DNA of 64,000 nucleotides from Phaeospirillum sp. (GTDB lineage Bacteria > Pseudomonadota > Alphaproteobacteria > Rhodospirillales > Magnetospirillaceae), in assembly GCA_030651575.1 (NCBI GenBank), contig JAUSFB010000044.1, positions 248,001 through 312,000 of the forward strand, in the 5' to 3' direction. Of the stretch, positions 1 to 8,438 are shown piece by piece (position 1 is the stretch's first letter; each line of letters starts with the position of its first letter). A program made the translations under genes and the position numbers. The notes beneath the pieces were generated by a model, which did not search any database, had not been told where the DNA came from, and was given only the letters and a program-made list of their open reading frames with translations.

Positions 1-706
1 GCAGGGCGAAGTCGGTATCGCGGCCCTTGGGTGCGGGGCAGTCGGTCAGTGCCGTCCCCAGCCGGTTCATGGTCCTGGCGGCATCCTCCAGCAGGGGGCG
101 GTGGCTGGCCATCAGGCGGCAGGGGAAGCGCAGCGTCATGCCGTCGAACACCGACGGTTCCGGTTCGGATTTGCGCGCCACCAGGTCATAACCCTTGAGA
201 GTCGGCAAAATCTCGGCCAGCAGCAAGGAGTCCACCTTGCGCATCACCACGGCGAAGCGGTTGAAGACATAGCTATCGGCCTTGATCCCCTTGCCGGACG
301 GCGGTTCGGGCAGCAGCTCAAAATAGCTGACCAGCCACTCTTCCTTGTCGGCCAGCAGCGGGTCGGCGGCGACCTGTTCATCGGTGGGTACCCGGTTCTC
401 GATCTCGGCCTCGACCGCGTCGAGCAGATGGGCCGCCTTGACCGTGTTGCCGGCCAGGAATTCCCGCAGCGCGCCGCCGAACGCCTCCAGCGGATCGGCG
501 GCGGCATCGGTCGGCAGCGCGGGCTTGCCGGCGGCGGCGCGGTTCATCTCGGTCTGGATACGGGCGAAGGTCACCAGCCCGTCGCCGGGCAGCGGCGCCA
601 GATCGTCGCCGGCCGGAGACGGCAGATGGCCCGTCAGCCACCACATGCCGGTTGCCGCCGCCAGCAGCAGCGCCGTCGCGCCGGCCATGACCGTTTGCCT
701 CGACAT
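1..706 (-). CDS. Hypothetical exported or membrane-anchored protein, 3' end missing
   Basis: The reading frame is open from an ATG at 706 to the window edge, giving 235 visible residues; the C-terminus lies outside. The N-terminus has a short charged stretch (MSRQTVMAG) followed by a hydrophobic run ending near residue 25 (ALLLAAATGMWWL), as in a signal peptide or single anchor. The rest is soluble and mildly acidic, with no motif I recognise. A GAGG sits about 13 bases before the ATG. Codon use matches neighbouring genes, so I take this frame over the antisense ones. It is transcribed away from pepA across a 166-base divergent gap in which I see no clear regulatory site. Function unknown. 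Confidence 0.6.
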   Translation of the reverse strand, partial: MSRQTVMAGATALLLAAATGMWWLTGHLPSPAGDDLAPLPGDGLVTFARIQTEMNRAAAGKPALPTDAAADPLEAFGGALREFLAGNTVKAAHLLDAVEAEIENRVPTDEQVAADPLLADKEEWLVSYFELLPEPPSGKGIKADSYVFNRFAVVMRKVDSLLLAEILPTLKGYDLVARKSEPEPSVFDGMTLRFPCRLMASHRPLLEDAARTMNRLGTALTDCPAPKGRDTDFAL

Positions 707-872
707 TGGTGATTGCCCTCGTTGCTGACCGGCGCGGAGGATAGCGGAGCGGGGCGGGAGTGTCAGCATCCGGTTTGAGGAACCCTATCTCTCGCTCTTC
801 CCTTCCGCGCCGGGATCGCTACATTGGGTAAAATGGTTCGTTTCCATCCGTACTGCCCCCGCGAGGATTTCC

Positions 873-2378
873 ATGAAGATCGCTTTTGCCAAGCCGTCGC
901 TCCCCATCGAGGGCGCTATCGCCGTCGCCGTGCTTGAGGGCAAGGTCATGTCCGTTTCGGCGCGCAAGCTGGATGACGAGACCAAGGGCGCGCTGGGTCG
1001 CGCCATCTCCACCAGCCGGTTCGAGGGCAAGAAGGGGCAGACCTTGATGATTCTGGCTCCCGCCGGGTTGTCGGTCTCGCGGGTGCTCCTGATCGGCCTG
1101 GGCAAGGCCAAGGACATCGACGCCCTGGGGGCGCAGGCTTTTGGCGGCGCGGCCGTCGCCCAGTTGCTGACCAGCGGCGAGACCGAGGCCGTGCTGGCGG
1201 TCGATCCGGTGGATGGCTCGGCGCTGTCCACGGCCGAGTTTGCCGCCCAGGCGGGGTTCGGGGCGCGGATGCGCTCGTACCGCTTCGACAAATACATGAC
1301 CAAGCAGAAGAAGGAGGACAAGCCCTCCTTGAAGAAGGTCGTCATTCAGGCCGATGCCGCCGCCGACGCCAAGGCCGCCTTCGTCAGGCTGGACAAGGTG
1401 GCCGATGGGGTGTTCCTGACCCGCGACGTGGTCAGCGAGCCGGCCAACGTCATCCACCCCGAAAGTCTGGCGGCCATGGCCGAGACCTTGAAGGACCTGG
1501 ATGTCGAGGTCGAGGTCCTGGGCGAAAAACAGATGAAGAAGCTGGGCATGGGCTCGCTGCTGGGCGTCGGCCAGGGCTCGGAGCGCGAGTCCAAGCTGGT
1601 GATCATGCGCTGGTTCGGCTCGGCCGAGAAGGATTCCGCCCCGGTCGCCTTCGTCGGCAAGGGCGTCACCTTTGACTCCGGCGGCATCTCCATCAAGCCG
1701 TCGGGCGGCATGGAAGAGATGAAATGGGACATGGCCGGCGCCGGCGCGGTGATCGGCGCCATGAAGGCGCTGGCCGGGCGCAAGGCCAAGGTCAACGCCA
1801 TCGGCGTGATCGGGCTGGTGGAGAACATGCCGTCCGGTGCCGCCCAGCGTCCCGGCGACGTGGTCACCTCCATGTCGGGCCAGACCATCGAGGTCATCAA
1901 CACCGACGCCGAAGGCCGTCTCGTCCTTGCCGACGCCCTGTGGTACACCCAGGATCGCTTCAAGCCCAAATTCATGATCGACCTCGCCACCCTGACCGGC
2001 GCCATCGTCATTTCGCTGGGCAATGAATATGCTGGCCTGTTCGCCAGCGACGACACCCTGGCCGACCGGCTGGCCGCCGCCGGCAAGGCGGTGGGCGAGC
2101 AGCTGTGGCGGCTGCCCATGGGCGAGGCCTATGACAAGCAGATCAAGTCCGACATCGCCGACATGAAGAACACCGGCGGCCGCGAGGGCGGCTCCATCAC
2201 CGCCGCCCAGTTCCTCAAACGCTTTACCAACGACGTCGCCTGGGCGCACCTGGATATCGCCGGCATGGCGTGGTCCAAGAAGGACGCCGCCACTTGTCCC
2301 AAGGGCGCCACCGCCTTTGGCGTGCGTCTGCTGGATCGGCTGGTGGCCGATTTCTACGAGGACAAGGCCGGGAAGTAA
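873..2378 (+). CDS. pepA: Leucyl aminopeptidase (M17), first of a tandem pair
   Basis: A 501-residue cytosolic zinc/manganese aminopeptidase that releases N-terminal residues from peptides. The C-terminal catalytic domain carries the full M17 signature: VGKGVTFDSGG with metal-binding Lys263 and Asp, the second lysine in GGISIKPS, the Asp in KWDMAGAG, and NTDAEGR at 343-349 with the Asp/Glu metal ligands and catalytic Arg. Length fits E. coli PepA (503). The start is the first ATG after the divergent promoter region. Only five bases separate its stop from the next gene, a second M17 enzyme, so the two are surely co-transcribed. In E. coli PepA also binds DNA; nothing here shows whether this one does. 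Confidence 0.95.
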   Translation: MKIAFAKPSLPIEGAIAVAVLEGKVMSVSARKLDDETKGALGRAISTSRFEGKKGQTLMILAPAGLSVSRVLLIGLGKAKDIDALGAQAFGGAAVAQLLTSGETEAVLAVDPVDGSALSTAEFAAQAGFGARMRSYRFDKYMTKQKKEDKPSLKKVVIQADAAADAKAAFVRLDKVADGVFLTRDVVSEPANVIHPESLAAMAETLKDLDVEVEVLGEKQMKKLGMGSLLGVGQGSERESKLVIMRWFGSAEKDSAPVAFVGKGVTFDSGGISIKPSGGMEEMKWDMAGAGAVIGAMKALAGRKAKVNAIGVIGLVENMPSGAAQRPGDVVTSMSGQTIEVINTDAEGRLVLADALWYTQDRFKPKFMIDLATLTGAIVISLGNEYAGLFASDDTLADRLAAAGKAVGEQLWRLPMGEAYDKQIKSDIADMKNTGGREGGSITAAQFLKRFTNDVAWAHLDIAGMAWSKKDAATCPKGATAFGVRLLDRLVADFYEDKAGK

Positions 2379-2383
2379 CGCGC

Positions 2384-3853
2384 ATGCGCATTTCCTTTGC
2401 CGTCCGGCCCTCCACCCTTCGCGGCGCCGTTGTCGTGGGAGTGTGGCAGGGCCGGCGGCCGACCGGGGCCTTTGCCGCCATCGATCCCCATGGCCGGCTG
2501 AAGAAGGCGTTGAAGCGGTTGGACTTCGACGGCGAGGCGGAGGAGACCGAGCTGTTCCTTGCCCCCGCCTTGCCGCTGACCACGGTGGTGGTGGCGGGGT
2601 TGGGCAAGAAGAAAAAGCTCGACCCCACCCAACTGCGCCGGATCGGCGGCTGTATCTTGGAGGAGCTGGACGACTGCCGCGCCATCAACGCCACCGTGGC
2701 GCTGGACCTGCCGCCCGCCCAGGCGGCCGAGCTGGCCTATGGCTTGCGCCTCAAGGCCTATCGCCCGTTGGCCAAGTACCGCACCAAGCGTGATCCCGAT
2801 GACGAGGACGACGTGCTGCCGGTGCTGGAATCGGTGGTGATCACCACTCCCGATCCCCAGGCCGCCGCCGCCCGCTATGCCGCTCGCGAGCACATCGCCC
2901 AGGGGGTGTTCCTCGCCCGCGACCTGACCGATGAGCCCGGCAATGTGCTGGGGCCGGCGGAGTTCGCCGACCGCGCCCGTCTGCTGGAGAGTCTGGGGGT
3001 CGAGGTCACCGTGCTGGACGAGACCGCCATCGCCGAGGCCGGCTTGAACCTGCTGGCGGCGGTGGGCCGGGGCAGCAACCGGCCGCCCCGGCTGGTGCTG
3101 TTGCGCTGGCGCGGCGCGGCGGGTCGGCCGCTGGTGCTGGTCGGCAAGGGCGTCACCTTTGATTCCGGCGGCATTTCCATCAAGTTCGACGACGAGGACA
3201 TGGACGCCATGAAGGGCGACATGGGCGGTGCGGCGGCAGTGATCGGGGCGTTGCGCGCCATCGCCGGTCGCAAGGCCAAGGCCCATGTCTGCGGCGTGCT
3301 GGCCCTGGCCGAAAACATGCCGTCGGGCCGCGCCCAGCGGCCGGGCGACGTGGTCCGTTCCTATTCGGGGCTGACCGTCGAGGTGATCGACACCGATGCC
3401 GAGGGCCGGCTGGTGCTGGCCGACGCCCTGGCCTGGGCCGCCGCCACCCTTGGCCCCAAGGCCATGGTCGATATCGCCACCCTGACCGGCTCGGTGGAGG
3501 AGGTGCTGGGCGACCCCCATGCCGGCCTTTACGCCAATGACGACGGACTGGCCGGGCGGTTGCTGATCCACTCCAGGGTCGAGGCCGAGCCGCTGTGGCG
3601 GTTGCCCCTGACCGAATCCTGCGATGAGGACGTCAAGTCCGACATCGCCGACATCAAGAACTGCGCCTGGGGCGAGGTTCCCGACAACGACGATGCCGCC
3701 CGCTTTCTCAGCCGCTTTGTCCCCGAGGGCGTCGCCTGGGCGCATATCGATATGGCGGGCAAGGAATGGGCCGACGAGGACGATCCGCTGGCCCCCGAGG
3801 CCGCCAGCGGGTTCGGAGTGCGGCTGTTCGACGCGCTGGCGGGCGGAACTTGA
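2384..3853 (+). CDS. M17 family aminopeptidase, second of a tandem pair
   Basis: A 489-residue paralogue of the gene just upstream. The catalytic set is complete: VGKGVTFDSGG (Lys255), GGISIKF, KGDMGGAA and DTDAEGR at 336-342. It should therefore be an active metallo-aminopeptidase. The N-terminal domain differs from PepA: it has an arginine/lysine-rich opening, a KKKK stretch near residue 76 and an acidic DPDDEDD segment around 140. Substrate range or oligomer contacts may therefore differ. The ATG at 2384 follows the pepA stop by five bases; an upstream in-frame extension into pepA is rejected because it overlaps coding sequence. Proteobacteria often have two M17 enzymes (PepA and PepB-like), but directly adjacent genes are less usual. 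Confidence 0.9.
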   Translation: MRISFAVRPSTLRGAVVVGVWQGRRPTGAFAAIDPHGRLKKALKRLDFDGEAEETELFLAPALPLTTVVVAGLGKKKKLDPTQLRRIGGCILEELDDCRAINATVALDLPPAQAAELAYGLRLKAYRPLAKYRTKRDPDDEDDVLPVLESVVITTPDPQAAAARYAAREHIAQGVFLARDLTDEPGNVLGPAEFADRARLLESLGVEVTVLDETAIAEAGLNLLAAVGRGSNRPPRLVLLRWRGAAGRPLVLVGKGVTFDSGGISIKFDDEDMDAMKGDMGGAAAVIGALRAIAGRKAKAHVCGVLALAENMPSGRAQRPGDVVRSYSGLTVEVIDTDAEGRLVLADALAWAAATLGPKAMVDIATLTGSVEEVLGDPHAGLYANDDGLAGRLLIHSRVEAEPLWRLPLTESCDEDVKSDIADIKNCAWGEVPDNDDAARFLSRFVPEGVAWAHIDMAGKEWADEDDPLAPEAASGFGVRLFDALAGGT

Positions 3854-3905
3854 CATTGTCCGGCTTTTCCAAAAGTCTGAGGCTTCCTTTATCCTAGGCA
3901 ACGCC

Positions 3906-4829
3906 ATGAATATCGCCGTCCTGATCCCCTGTTACAACGAGGAGCACGCCATCACCCAGGTGGTGCGGGACTTCCAGGCGGCGCTGCCTCAGGCGACGAT
4001 TCATGTCTATGACAACAACTCCCGCGATCGCACGGTGGAACTGGCCCGCGCCGCCGGGGCCGTGGTGCGGCACGAGCCCATGCAGGGCAAGGGCAACGTG
4101 GTTCGGCGCATGTTCTCGGATATCGAGGCCGACATCTATGTGATGGTTGACGGCGACGCCACCTATCACGCCCCCAGCGCGCCCGCCATGATCGCCCGGC
4201 TGGTGGATGAAAATCTGGACATGGTGGTGGGGGCTCGCCTGCATACGGAAGAGGCGGGGGCCTTCCGCGCCGGTCATCAGTTCGGCAACCACATGCTGAC
4301 CGGCTTCGTCGCCCGGCTGTTCGGCGACCGGGTCCAGGACATGCTGTCGGGTTATCGGGTGTTCTCGCGCCGCTTCGTCAAGTCGTTTCCGGCCATGTCG
4401 TCCGGCTTCGAGACCGAGACCGAACTGGTGGTGCACGCCCTCAGCCTGTCCATGCCGGTGGCGGAGGTCGAGACCCCCTATTTCGCCCGGCCGGAAGGCT
4501 CGGTGTCCAAGCTCAACACCTATCGCGACGGCTGGCGCATCCTGCTGACCATCCTGGCCCTGCTGAAGCGTGAACGGCCGCTGGCCCTGTTCGGCTCCAT
4601 CTTCGGGGCTCTGACGCTGCTGGCGGTGGCGCTGGCCGAGCCGGTGGTGGTCACCTTCATGCAGACCGGGCTGGTGCCGCGCTTTCCCACCGCCATCCTG
4701 GCCACCGGCATCATGATCCTGGCCTTCCTCAGTCTGACCGCCGGCATCATCCTCGACACCGTCACCCATGGCCGGCGCGAGGCAAAACGGCTGCATTACC
4801 TCAGCCACAAGGCCCCCGGCGCGACATGA
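3906..4829 (+). CDS. GT2 family glycosyltransferase with C-terminal membrane anchor
   Basis: A 307-residue protein of the DPM1/GtrB-like GT-A type, which transfers a sugar from a nucleotide donor, often to polyprenyl phosphate. It opens with IAVLIPCYNEEHAI, has YDNNSRDRT in the nucleotide-binding region and VDGDATY as the DXD metal site. The C-terminal 80 residues hold two hydrophobic segments (near 220-245 and 255-280), placing the enzyme at the inner membrane. The final tail is basic. ATG 3906 fits the start of the fold exactly. Its stop overlaps the start of holC (ATGA), so they are translationally coupled, though there is no obvious functional link. The acceptor cannot be told from sequence. 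Confidence 0.88.
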   Translation: MNIAVLIPCYNEEHAITQVVRDFQAALPQATIHVYDNNSRDRTVELARAAGAVVRHEPMQGKGNVVRRMFSDIEADIYVMVDGDATYHAPSAPAMIARLVDENLDMVVGARLHTEEAGAFRAGHQFGNHMLTGFVARLFGDRVQDMLSGYRVFSRRFVKSFPAMSSGFETETELVVHALSLSMPVAEVETPYFARPEGSVSKLNTYRDGWRILLTILALLKRERPLALFGSIFGALTLLAVALAEPVVVTFMQTGLVPRFPTAILATGIMILAFLSLTAGIILDTVTHGRREAKRLHYLSHKAPGAT

Positions 4830-5281
4830 CCCAGATCGGCTTTTATCACCTGACCCAGTCGCCGTTGGAGCAGGCACTGCCCAAGTTGTTGGACAAGGCC
4901 CTGGCGGCGGGCTATCGGGCGGTGGTGCTGGCCGGGTCGCCCCAGCGGGTCGAGGCCCTCAATGATCGGCTGTGGAGCTACGAGCCGGATTCGTGGCTGC
5001 CGCACGGCTCGGACAAGGATGGCGAGGCCGCCTCGCAACCAATCTGGCTGACCGACAAGGACGAAAACCCCAACGCCGCCACTATCTTGGTGATGTGCGA
5101 CGGAGTCCGCTCGGCCGCCGTGGCTGACTTCGCCCGTTGCCTCGACCTGTTCGACGGCAACGACGACGAGGCCGTCCAGGCGGCCCGCGACCGCTGGAAA
5201 CGCTGGAAAGGCGACGGCCACGAGCTTGTCTACTACCAACAGCGTAATGACGGAGGATGGGAAGAAAAATCAAGGAGTTAG
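4826..5281 (+). CDS. holC: DNA polymerase III chi subunit
   Basis: A 151-residue protein beginning TQIGFYHLTQSPLEQAL, typical of HolC. It bridges the clamp loader to single-strand binding protein at the replication fork. The conserved Trp/Asp-rich stretch (LWSYEPDSWLPHG near 49-61) and PIWL (near 72) are present. The ATG overlaps the stop of the glycosyltransferase by four bases. In alphaproteobacteria holC is commonly downstream of pepA, and this layout (pepA, pepA-like, GT2, holC) agrees with that, the GT2 being inserted between. Confidence 0.9.
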   Translation: MTQIGFYHLTQSPLEQALPKLLDKALAAGYRAVVLAGSPQRVEALNDRLWSYEPDSWLPHGSDKDGEAASQPIWLTDKDENPNAATILVMCDGVRSAAVADFARCLDLFDGNDDEAVQAARDRWKRWKGDGHELVYYQQRNDGGWEEKSRS

Positions 5282-5432
5282 GTGGCATTGATGCGCCGGC
5301 GGGTTCACGCCGACTTCAATCGTCGGCGTCAAGATCGTACTTCTCCGCCGACCGATGGTGTGGATGGTCGGGCGTTTGGGCTTGCGCCGCGCCATGGCTT
5401 GCGGTAAAGCATCCACTTCAATGGAGGAAGCC

Positions 5433-5537
5433 ATGTTTGGGCGCTTGTTCAGTGCGACCGCTCTTGCCGTCCGGGGTTTGGCCCCGGCGATGGCCTGTCC
5501 TGTCACTACCAAAACCGGCGCCACCAAGACCGCTTAA
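5433..5537 (+). CDS. Possible small protein, 34 residues
   Basis: A short frame (MFGRLFSATALAVRG...) preceded by GGAGG five bases before its ATG, the best Shine-Dalgarno match in this stretch. It ends just before a strong terminator at 5565. A weakly hydrophobic middle (SATALAVRGLAPAMA) and a Thr/Lys-rich tail are all that can be seen. It lies in the 373-base gap between holC and asd, which otherwise holds nothing I can identify. It is either a real small gene or the chance product of a well-placed purine run; no family is recognised. Confidence 0.4.
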   Translation: MFGRLFSATALAVRGLAPAMACPVTTKTGATKTA

Positions 5538-5564
5538 GCGGGCCGGTTCGTCATGAATGTACGA

Positions 5565-5598
5565 AAAAGGCCCGCGGTAAGCACCCCGCGGGCCTTTT
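5565..5598 (+). terminator. Intrinsic terminator-like hairpin
   Basis: A perfect 13-base stem (arms 5565-5577 and 5586-5598, GC-rich core flanked by AAAA/TTTT) around an 8-base loop. The arms end in a T4 run on the plus strand and, because of the symmetric A/T ends, also on the minus strand, so it could work both ways. It closes the pepA-holC unit and lies just before asd. Confidence 0.75.
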
Positions 5599-5654
5599 CG
5601 TGTCTCGATCAGCGCGCCATGGGGAACCAAGGGTTCAAAACGGAGAGAATGAAA

Positions 5655-6674
5655 ATGGGCTACAAGGTTGCAGTCATCGGCGCCACCGGCAATGTCGGTC
5701 GGGAAATGCTGAAGACCCTGTCGGAGCGGAATTTTCCGGTGGACGAAGTTGTCGCCCTGGCCAGCGAGCGCTCGGTCGGGCGGGAGATTTCCTTTGGCGA
5801 CAAGGCGATTCTCAAGTCCAAGGACTTGGCCAAGTTCGACTTCGCCGGCTGGGATATCGCCCTGTCCTCGCCGGGAGCCAAGGTCTCGGCCCTGCACAGC
5901 CCGCGCGCCGCCGCCGCCGGTTGCGTGGTGATCGACAACACCTCGCATTTTCGCATGGACCCCGATGTGCCGCTGGTGGTGCCCGAGGTCAATCCAGAGG
6001 CCATCGCCGGCTACACCAAGAAAGGCATCATCGCCAACCCCAACTGCTCGACCATTCAGATGGTGGTGGCGTTGAAGCCGCTGCACACCCTGGGCAAGAT
6101 CAAGCGCGTGGTGGTCTCGACCTACCAGTCGGTGTCGGGCGCCGGCAAGGAGGGCATGGATGAGCTGTTCGAGCAGTCCCGCGCCGTCTTCGTCAACGAC
6201 GCGATCACGCCGCAGAAGTTTTCCAAGCAGATCGCCTTCAACCTGATCCCCCAGATCGACGTCTTCATGGAAGACGGCTCGACCAAGGAGGAGTGGAAGA
6301 TGGTGGTCGAGACCCGCAAGATTCTCGACCCTAGCATCGAGGTTCATGCCACCTGCGTCCGGGTGCCGGTGTTTATCAGCCACTCCGAGACGGTCAACGT
6401 CGAATTCGCCCGCCCGGTCAGCGTCGAGGAGGCCACCGAGGCGTTCCGCAATGCCCCCGGAGTCATCGTGCTGGATACCCGTGAGCCCGGCGGCTACATC
6501 ACCCCGTTGGAAGCCACCGGTGAGGACGCGGTCTATATCAGCCGTATCCGCAAGGATCCGACCGTCAAGAATGGCCTGTCGTTCTGGTGCGTCTCCGACA
6601 ATCTGCGCAAGGGCGCGGCGCTGAACACGGTTCAGATCGCCGAAGTGCTGGCCCGCGACTATCTAAAGAAGTAG
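5655..6674 (+). CDS. asd: Aspartate-semialdehyde dehydrogenase
   Basis: A 339-residue NADPH enzyme that reduces aspartyl phosphate to aspartate semialdehyde, the branch point to lysine/diaminopimelate, threonine and methionine. It shows the Rossmann motif GATGNVG at residues 10-16, the catalytic cysteine in NPNCST (Cys131) and SGAGKEGMDEL downstream. Two in-frame ATGs lie close together (5649 and 5655). The Shine-Dalgarno GGAG at 5642-5645 is nine bases before 5655 and only three before 5649, so the second is chosen. It is monocistronic by appearance, with hairpins on both sides. Confidence 0.95.
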   Translation: MGYKVAVIGATGNVGREMLKTLSERNFPVDEVVALASERSVGREISFGDKAILKSKDLAKFDFAGWDIALSSPGAKVSALHSPRAAAAGCVVIDNTSHFRMDPDVPLVVPEVNPEAIAGYTKKGIIANPNCSTIQMVVALKPLHTLGKIKRVVVSTYQSVSGAGKEGMDELFEQSRAVFVNDAITPQKFSKQIAFNLIPQIDVFMEDGSTKEEWKMVVETRKILDPSIEVHATCVRVPVFISHSETVNVEFARPVSVEEATEAFRNAPGVIVLDTREPGGYITPLEATGEDAVYISRIRKDPTVKNGLSFWCVSDNLRKGAALNTVQIAEVLARDYLKK

Positions 6675-6680
6675 TCGGCC

Positions 6681-6714
6681 ATATCCCCTCGCCCATGGGC
6701 GGGCGAGGGGATAT
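6681..6714 (+). terminator. Hairpin between asd and the ABC gene; contains the RBS
   Basis: A perfect 14-base inverted repeat (arms 6681-6694 and 6701-6714) with a 6-base loop, seven bases after the asd stop and nine before the next ATG. It has only a broken T tract after it (CCTTTC). The 3' arm holds GAGGGG (6705-6710), the only plausible Shine-Dalgarno for the gene at 6724. It may thus act both as an asd terminator and as a structure that hides that ribosome-binding site. Confidence 0.6.
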
Positions 6715-6723
6715 CCTTTCCCG

Positions 6724-7545
6724 ATGAATATCGAAGGTGACGCCACTGTCGAAATCCGGGTCGAGGGCCTGTGCAAGGCGTTCGACGACCGTCCGGTCTT
6801 GTGCGGCGTCGACCTGGACATCCGCACCGGCAACTTCATCGCCGTGGTCGGCGGCTCCGGCTGCGGCAAGACGGTGCTGCTCAGTCACCTGCTAGGGCTG
6901 CTGCAACCTGATTCCGGCCGCGTCCTGGTGACCGCCCCCGATCAGCCGGGTTGCCCGCTGGTCGATCTCGCCGGCCTTGCCGCCAATGATCTCGACGACA
7001 TCCACACCCACTGGGGCGTGGTGTTCCAGCGGAACGCCCTGTTCTCCGGGACGGTGCTGGACAATATCGGGCTATGGCTGGAGGAGGTCCGGCATCTGGG
7101 GGAAGCCGATATCGCCGGCATCGCCGCCGAGGTGCTGGCCGCGGTGGGGCTGCCGACCGATCGCGGCTTCCTCGACGGCCGGGTCGACAGCCTGTCCGGC
7201 GGCATGGCCAAGCGGATCGCAATCGCCCGCGCCCTGGCTATGAATCCGCGCTGCATGTTCTTCGACGAGCCCACCACCGGGCTGGACCCGGTCACCGCCT
7301 CGCAGATCCAGGATCTGTTGTTGTCCACCCATGGCGATCCGGCCAGGGGGCAACAGCTCCGCACGACGGTGGTCATCACCCATGACAAGGATCTGCTGTA
7401 TCGCCTGCGGCCGCGCATCGTGATGCTGCACGAGGGTCGGGTGTCCTTCGATGGGCCGTTTGAGGCGTTCGAGACCTCCGATTCGCCCATCATCCGCCCC
7501 TATTTCGAACTGATGCCGGTCCTGCACCAGAGGACGGCGGGGTGA
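6724..7545 (+). CDS. ABC transporter ATPase, MlaF-like
   Basis: A 273-residue ATPase with Walker A GGSGCGKT (43-50), Q-loop VVFQRNALFSG, signature LSGGMAKR and Walker B CMFFDEPTTGLDP. The Q-loop context and the GGMAKR form of the signature resemble MlaF/Ttg2A, the ATPase of phospholipid or toluene-type retrograde transport across the envelope. Unlike a normal mla operon, no permease (MlaE) or MCE protein (MlaD) follows; the next gene is oxyR. Its partner must be encoded elsewhere, or the protein works with a housekeeping MlaE. The assignment to the Mla family is from motif resemblance only. Confidence 0.75.
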   Translation: MNIEGDATVEIRVEGLCKAFDDRPVLCGVDLDIRTGNFIAVVGGSGCGKTVLLSHLLGLLQPDSGRVLVTAPDQPGCPLVDLAGLAANDLDDIHTHWGVVFQRNALFSGTVLDNIGLWLEEVRHLGEADIAGIAAEVLAAVGLPTDRGFLDGRVDSLSGGMAKRIAIARALAMNPRCMFFDEPTTGLDPVTASQIQDLLLSTHGDPARGQQLRTTVVITHDKDLLYRLRPRIVMLHEGRVSFDGPFEAFETSDSPIIRPYFELMPVLHQRTAG

Positions 7546-8438
7546 TGCGGACTCATCTGCCCACCCTGCGACAGTTGCGGTATCTGGTGGCGTTGGCCGA
7601 GCACCGCCATTTCGGGCGTGCCGCCGAGGCCTGCCTCGCGACCCAAAGCACCCTGTCGGCCGGGTTGCAGGAGCTGGAGGCGCTGCTGGGCGCAGCCTTG
7701 GTGGAGCGGACCAAGCGCAAGGTGCTGATGACGCCGCTGGGCGAGGCGGTGGTGGCCCGCGCCTGCGACGTGCTGCGGGGGGCCGAGGATATCGCCGATC
7801 TGGTCCGCGCCGCCGGCCAGCCGCTGGCCGGGCCGCTGCGGCTGGGGGTGATTCCCACCATCGCGCCGTTTCTGTTGCCCAAGGTCTTGCCGGAGCTGCG
7901 GCGGCGCTATCCCGATCTCCGGCTGGTGCTGCGGGAGGATCTGACCGCCCGCTTGCTGGACCGGCTGGCTGCCGCCGAGCTTGACGCGGCGTTGCTGGCC
8001 CTGCCTTACGACGCTCCCGACATGGAGATGATGACCCTGGTGGAGGACCCGTTCGTGCTGGCCTGTCCGCCCGGCCATCCGCTGGCCGCCAAGGCCCAGG
8101 TTTCCGGGGCCGATCTGGTGGGGGCCGACCTGTTGTTGCTGGAGGAGGGGCACTGCCTGCGCGACCACGCCCTGGCCGCCTGTTCGTTGCCGCCGCCGTC
8201 GCGCGGCGAGGATATCCTGGGCACCAGCCTGGGCACCTTGGTTCAGATGGTGGCGTCGGGATTGGGCGTCACCCTGCTGCCCGTGCTGGCGGTCGAGGGC
8301 GGCGTGCTGCGAGGAACCGATCTGGTCACCCGCCCGCTGGCCGGCGGCGGCACCCGCGTGCTGGGGTTGGCCTGGAGGCGGTCGAGCGCCCGCAAGGCTG
8401 AGTTCAAACTGCTGGGGCGGGCGCTGTTTCCGGGTTAA
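7545..8438 (+). CDS. oxyR: LysR-type peroxide sensor OxyR
   Basis: A 297-residue LysR regulator: N-terminal winged helix ([20 protein letters not shown]) and a C-terminal sensor domain. The redox pair is present as [12 protein letters not shown], Cys204 and Cys213, with the same nine-residue offset as E. coli Cys199/Cys208, the disulfide that forms with hydrogen peroxide. The start overlaps the stop of the ABC gene (TGATG); a GTG three bases earlier (7542) is the alternative. Co-transcription with an MlaF-like ATPase is unusual; oxyR targets such as ahpC or katG are not in this window. The 3' end overlaps convergent prs by four bases. Confidence 0.88.
   Translation: MRTHLPTLRQLRYLVALAEHRHFGRAAEACLATQSTLSAGLQELEALLGAALVERTKRKVLMTPLGEAVVARACDVLRGAEDIADLVRAAGQPLAGPLRLGVIPTIAPFLLPKVLPELRRRYPDLRLVLREDLTARLLDRLAAAELDAALLALPYDAPDMEMMTLVEDPFVLACPPGHPLAAKAQVSGADLVGADLLLLEEGHCLRDHALAACSLPPPSRGEDILGTSLGTLVQMVASGLGVTLLPVLAVEGGVLRGTDLVTRPLAGGGTRVLGLAWRRSSARKAEFKLLGRALFPG

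Noticed and set aside
819-2249. 476-residue open frame antisense to pepA
   Set aside because: It is a GC-rich shadow of the M17 gene: composition is His/Gly-heavy, no motif, and the sense frame has full family signatures.
5257-5556. 99-residue frame overlapping the end of holC
   Set aside because: Overlaps holC, has no good start signal and lacks natural composition; the smaller frame at 5433 is better placed.
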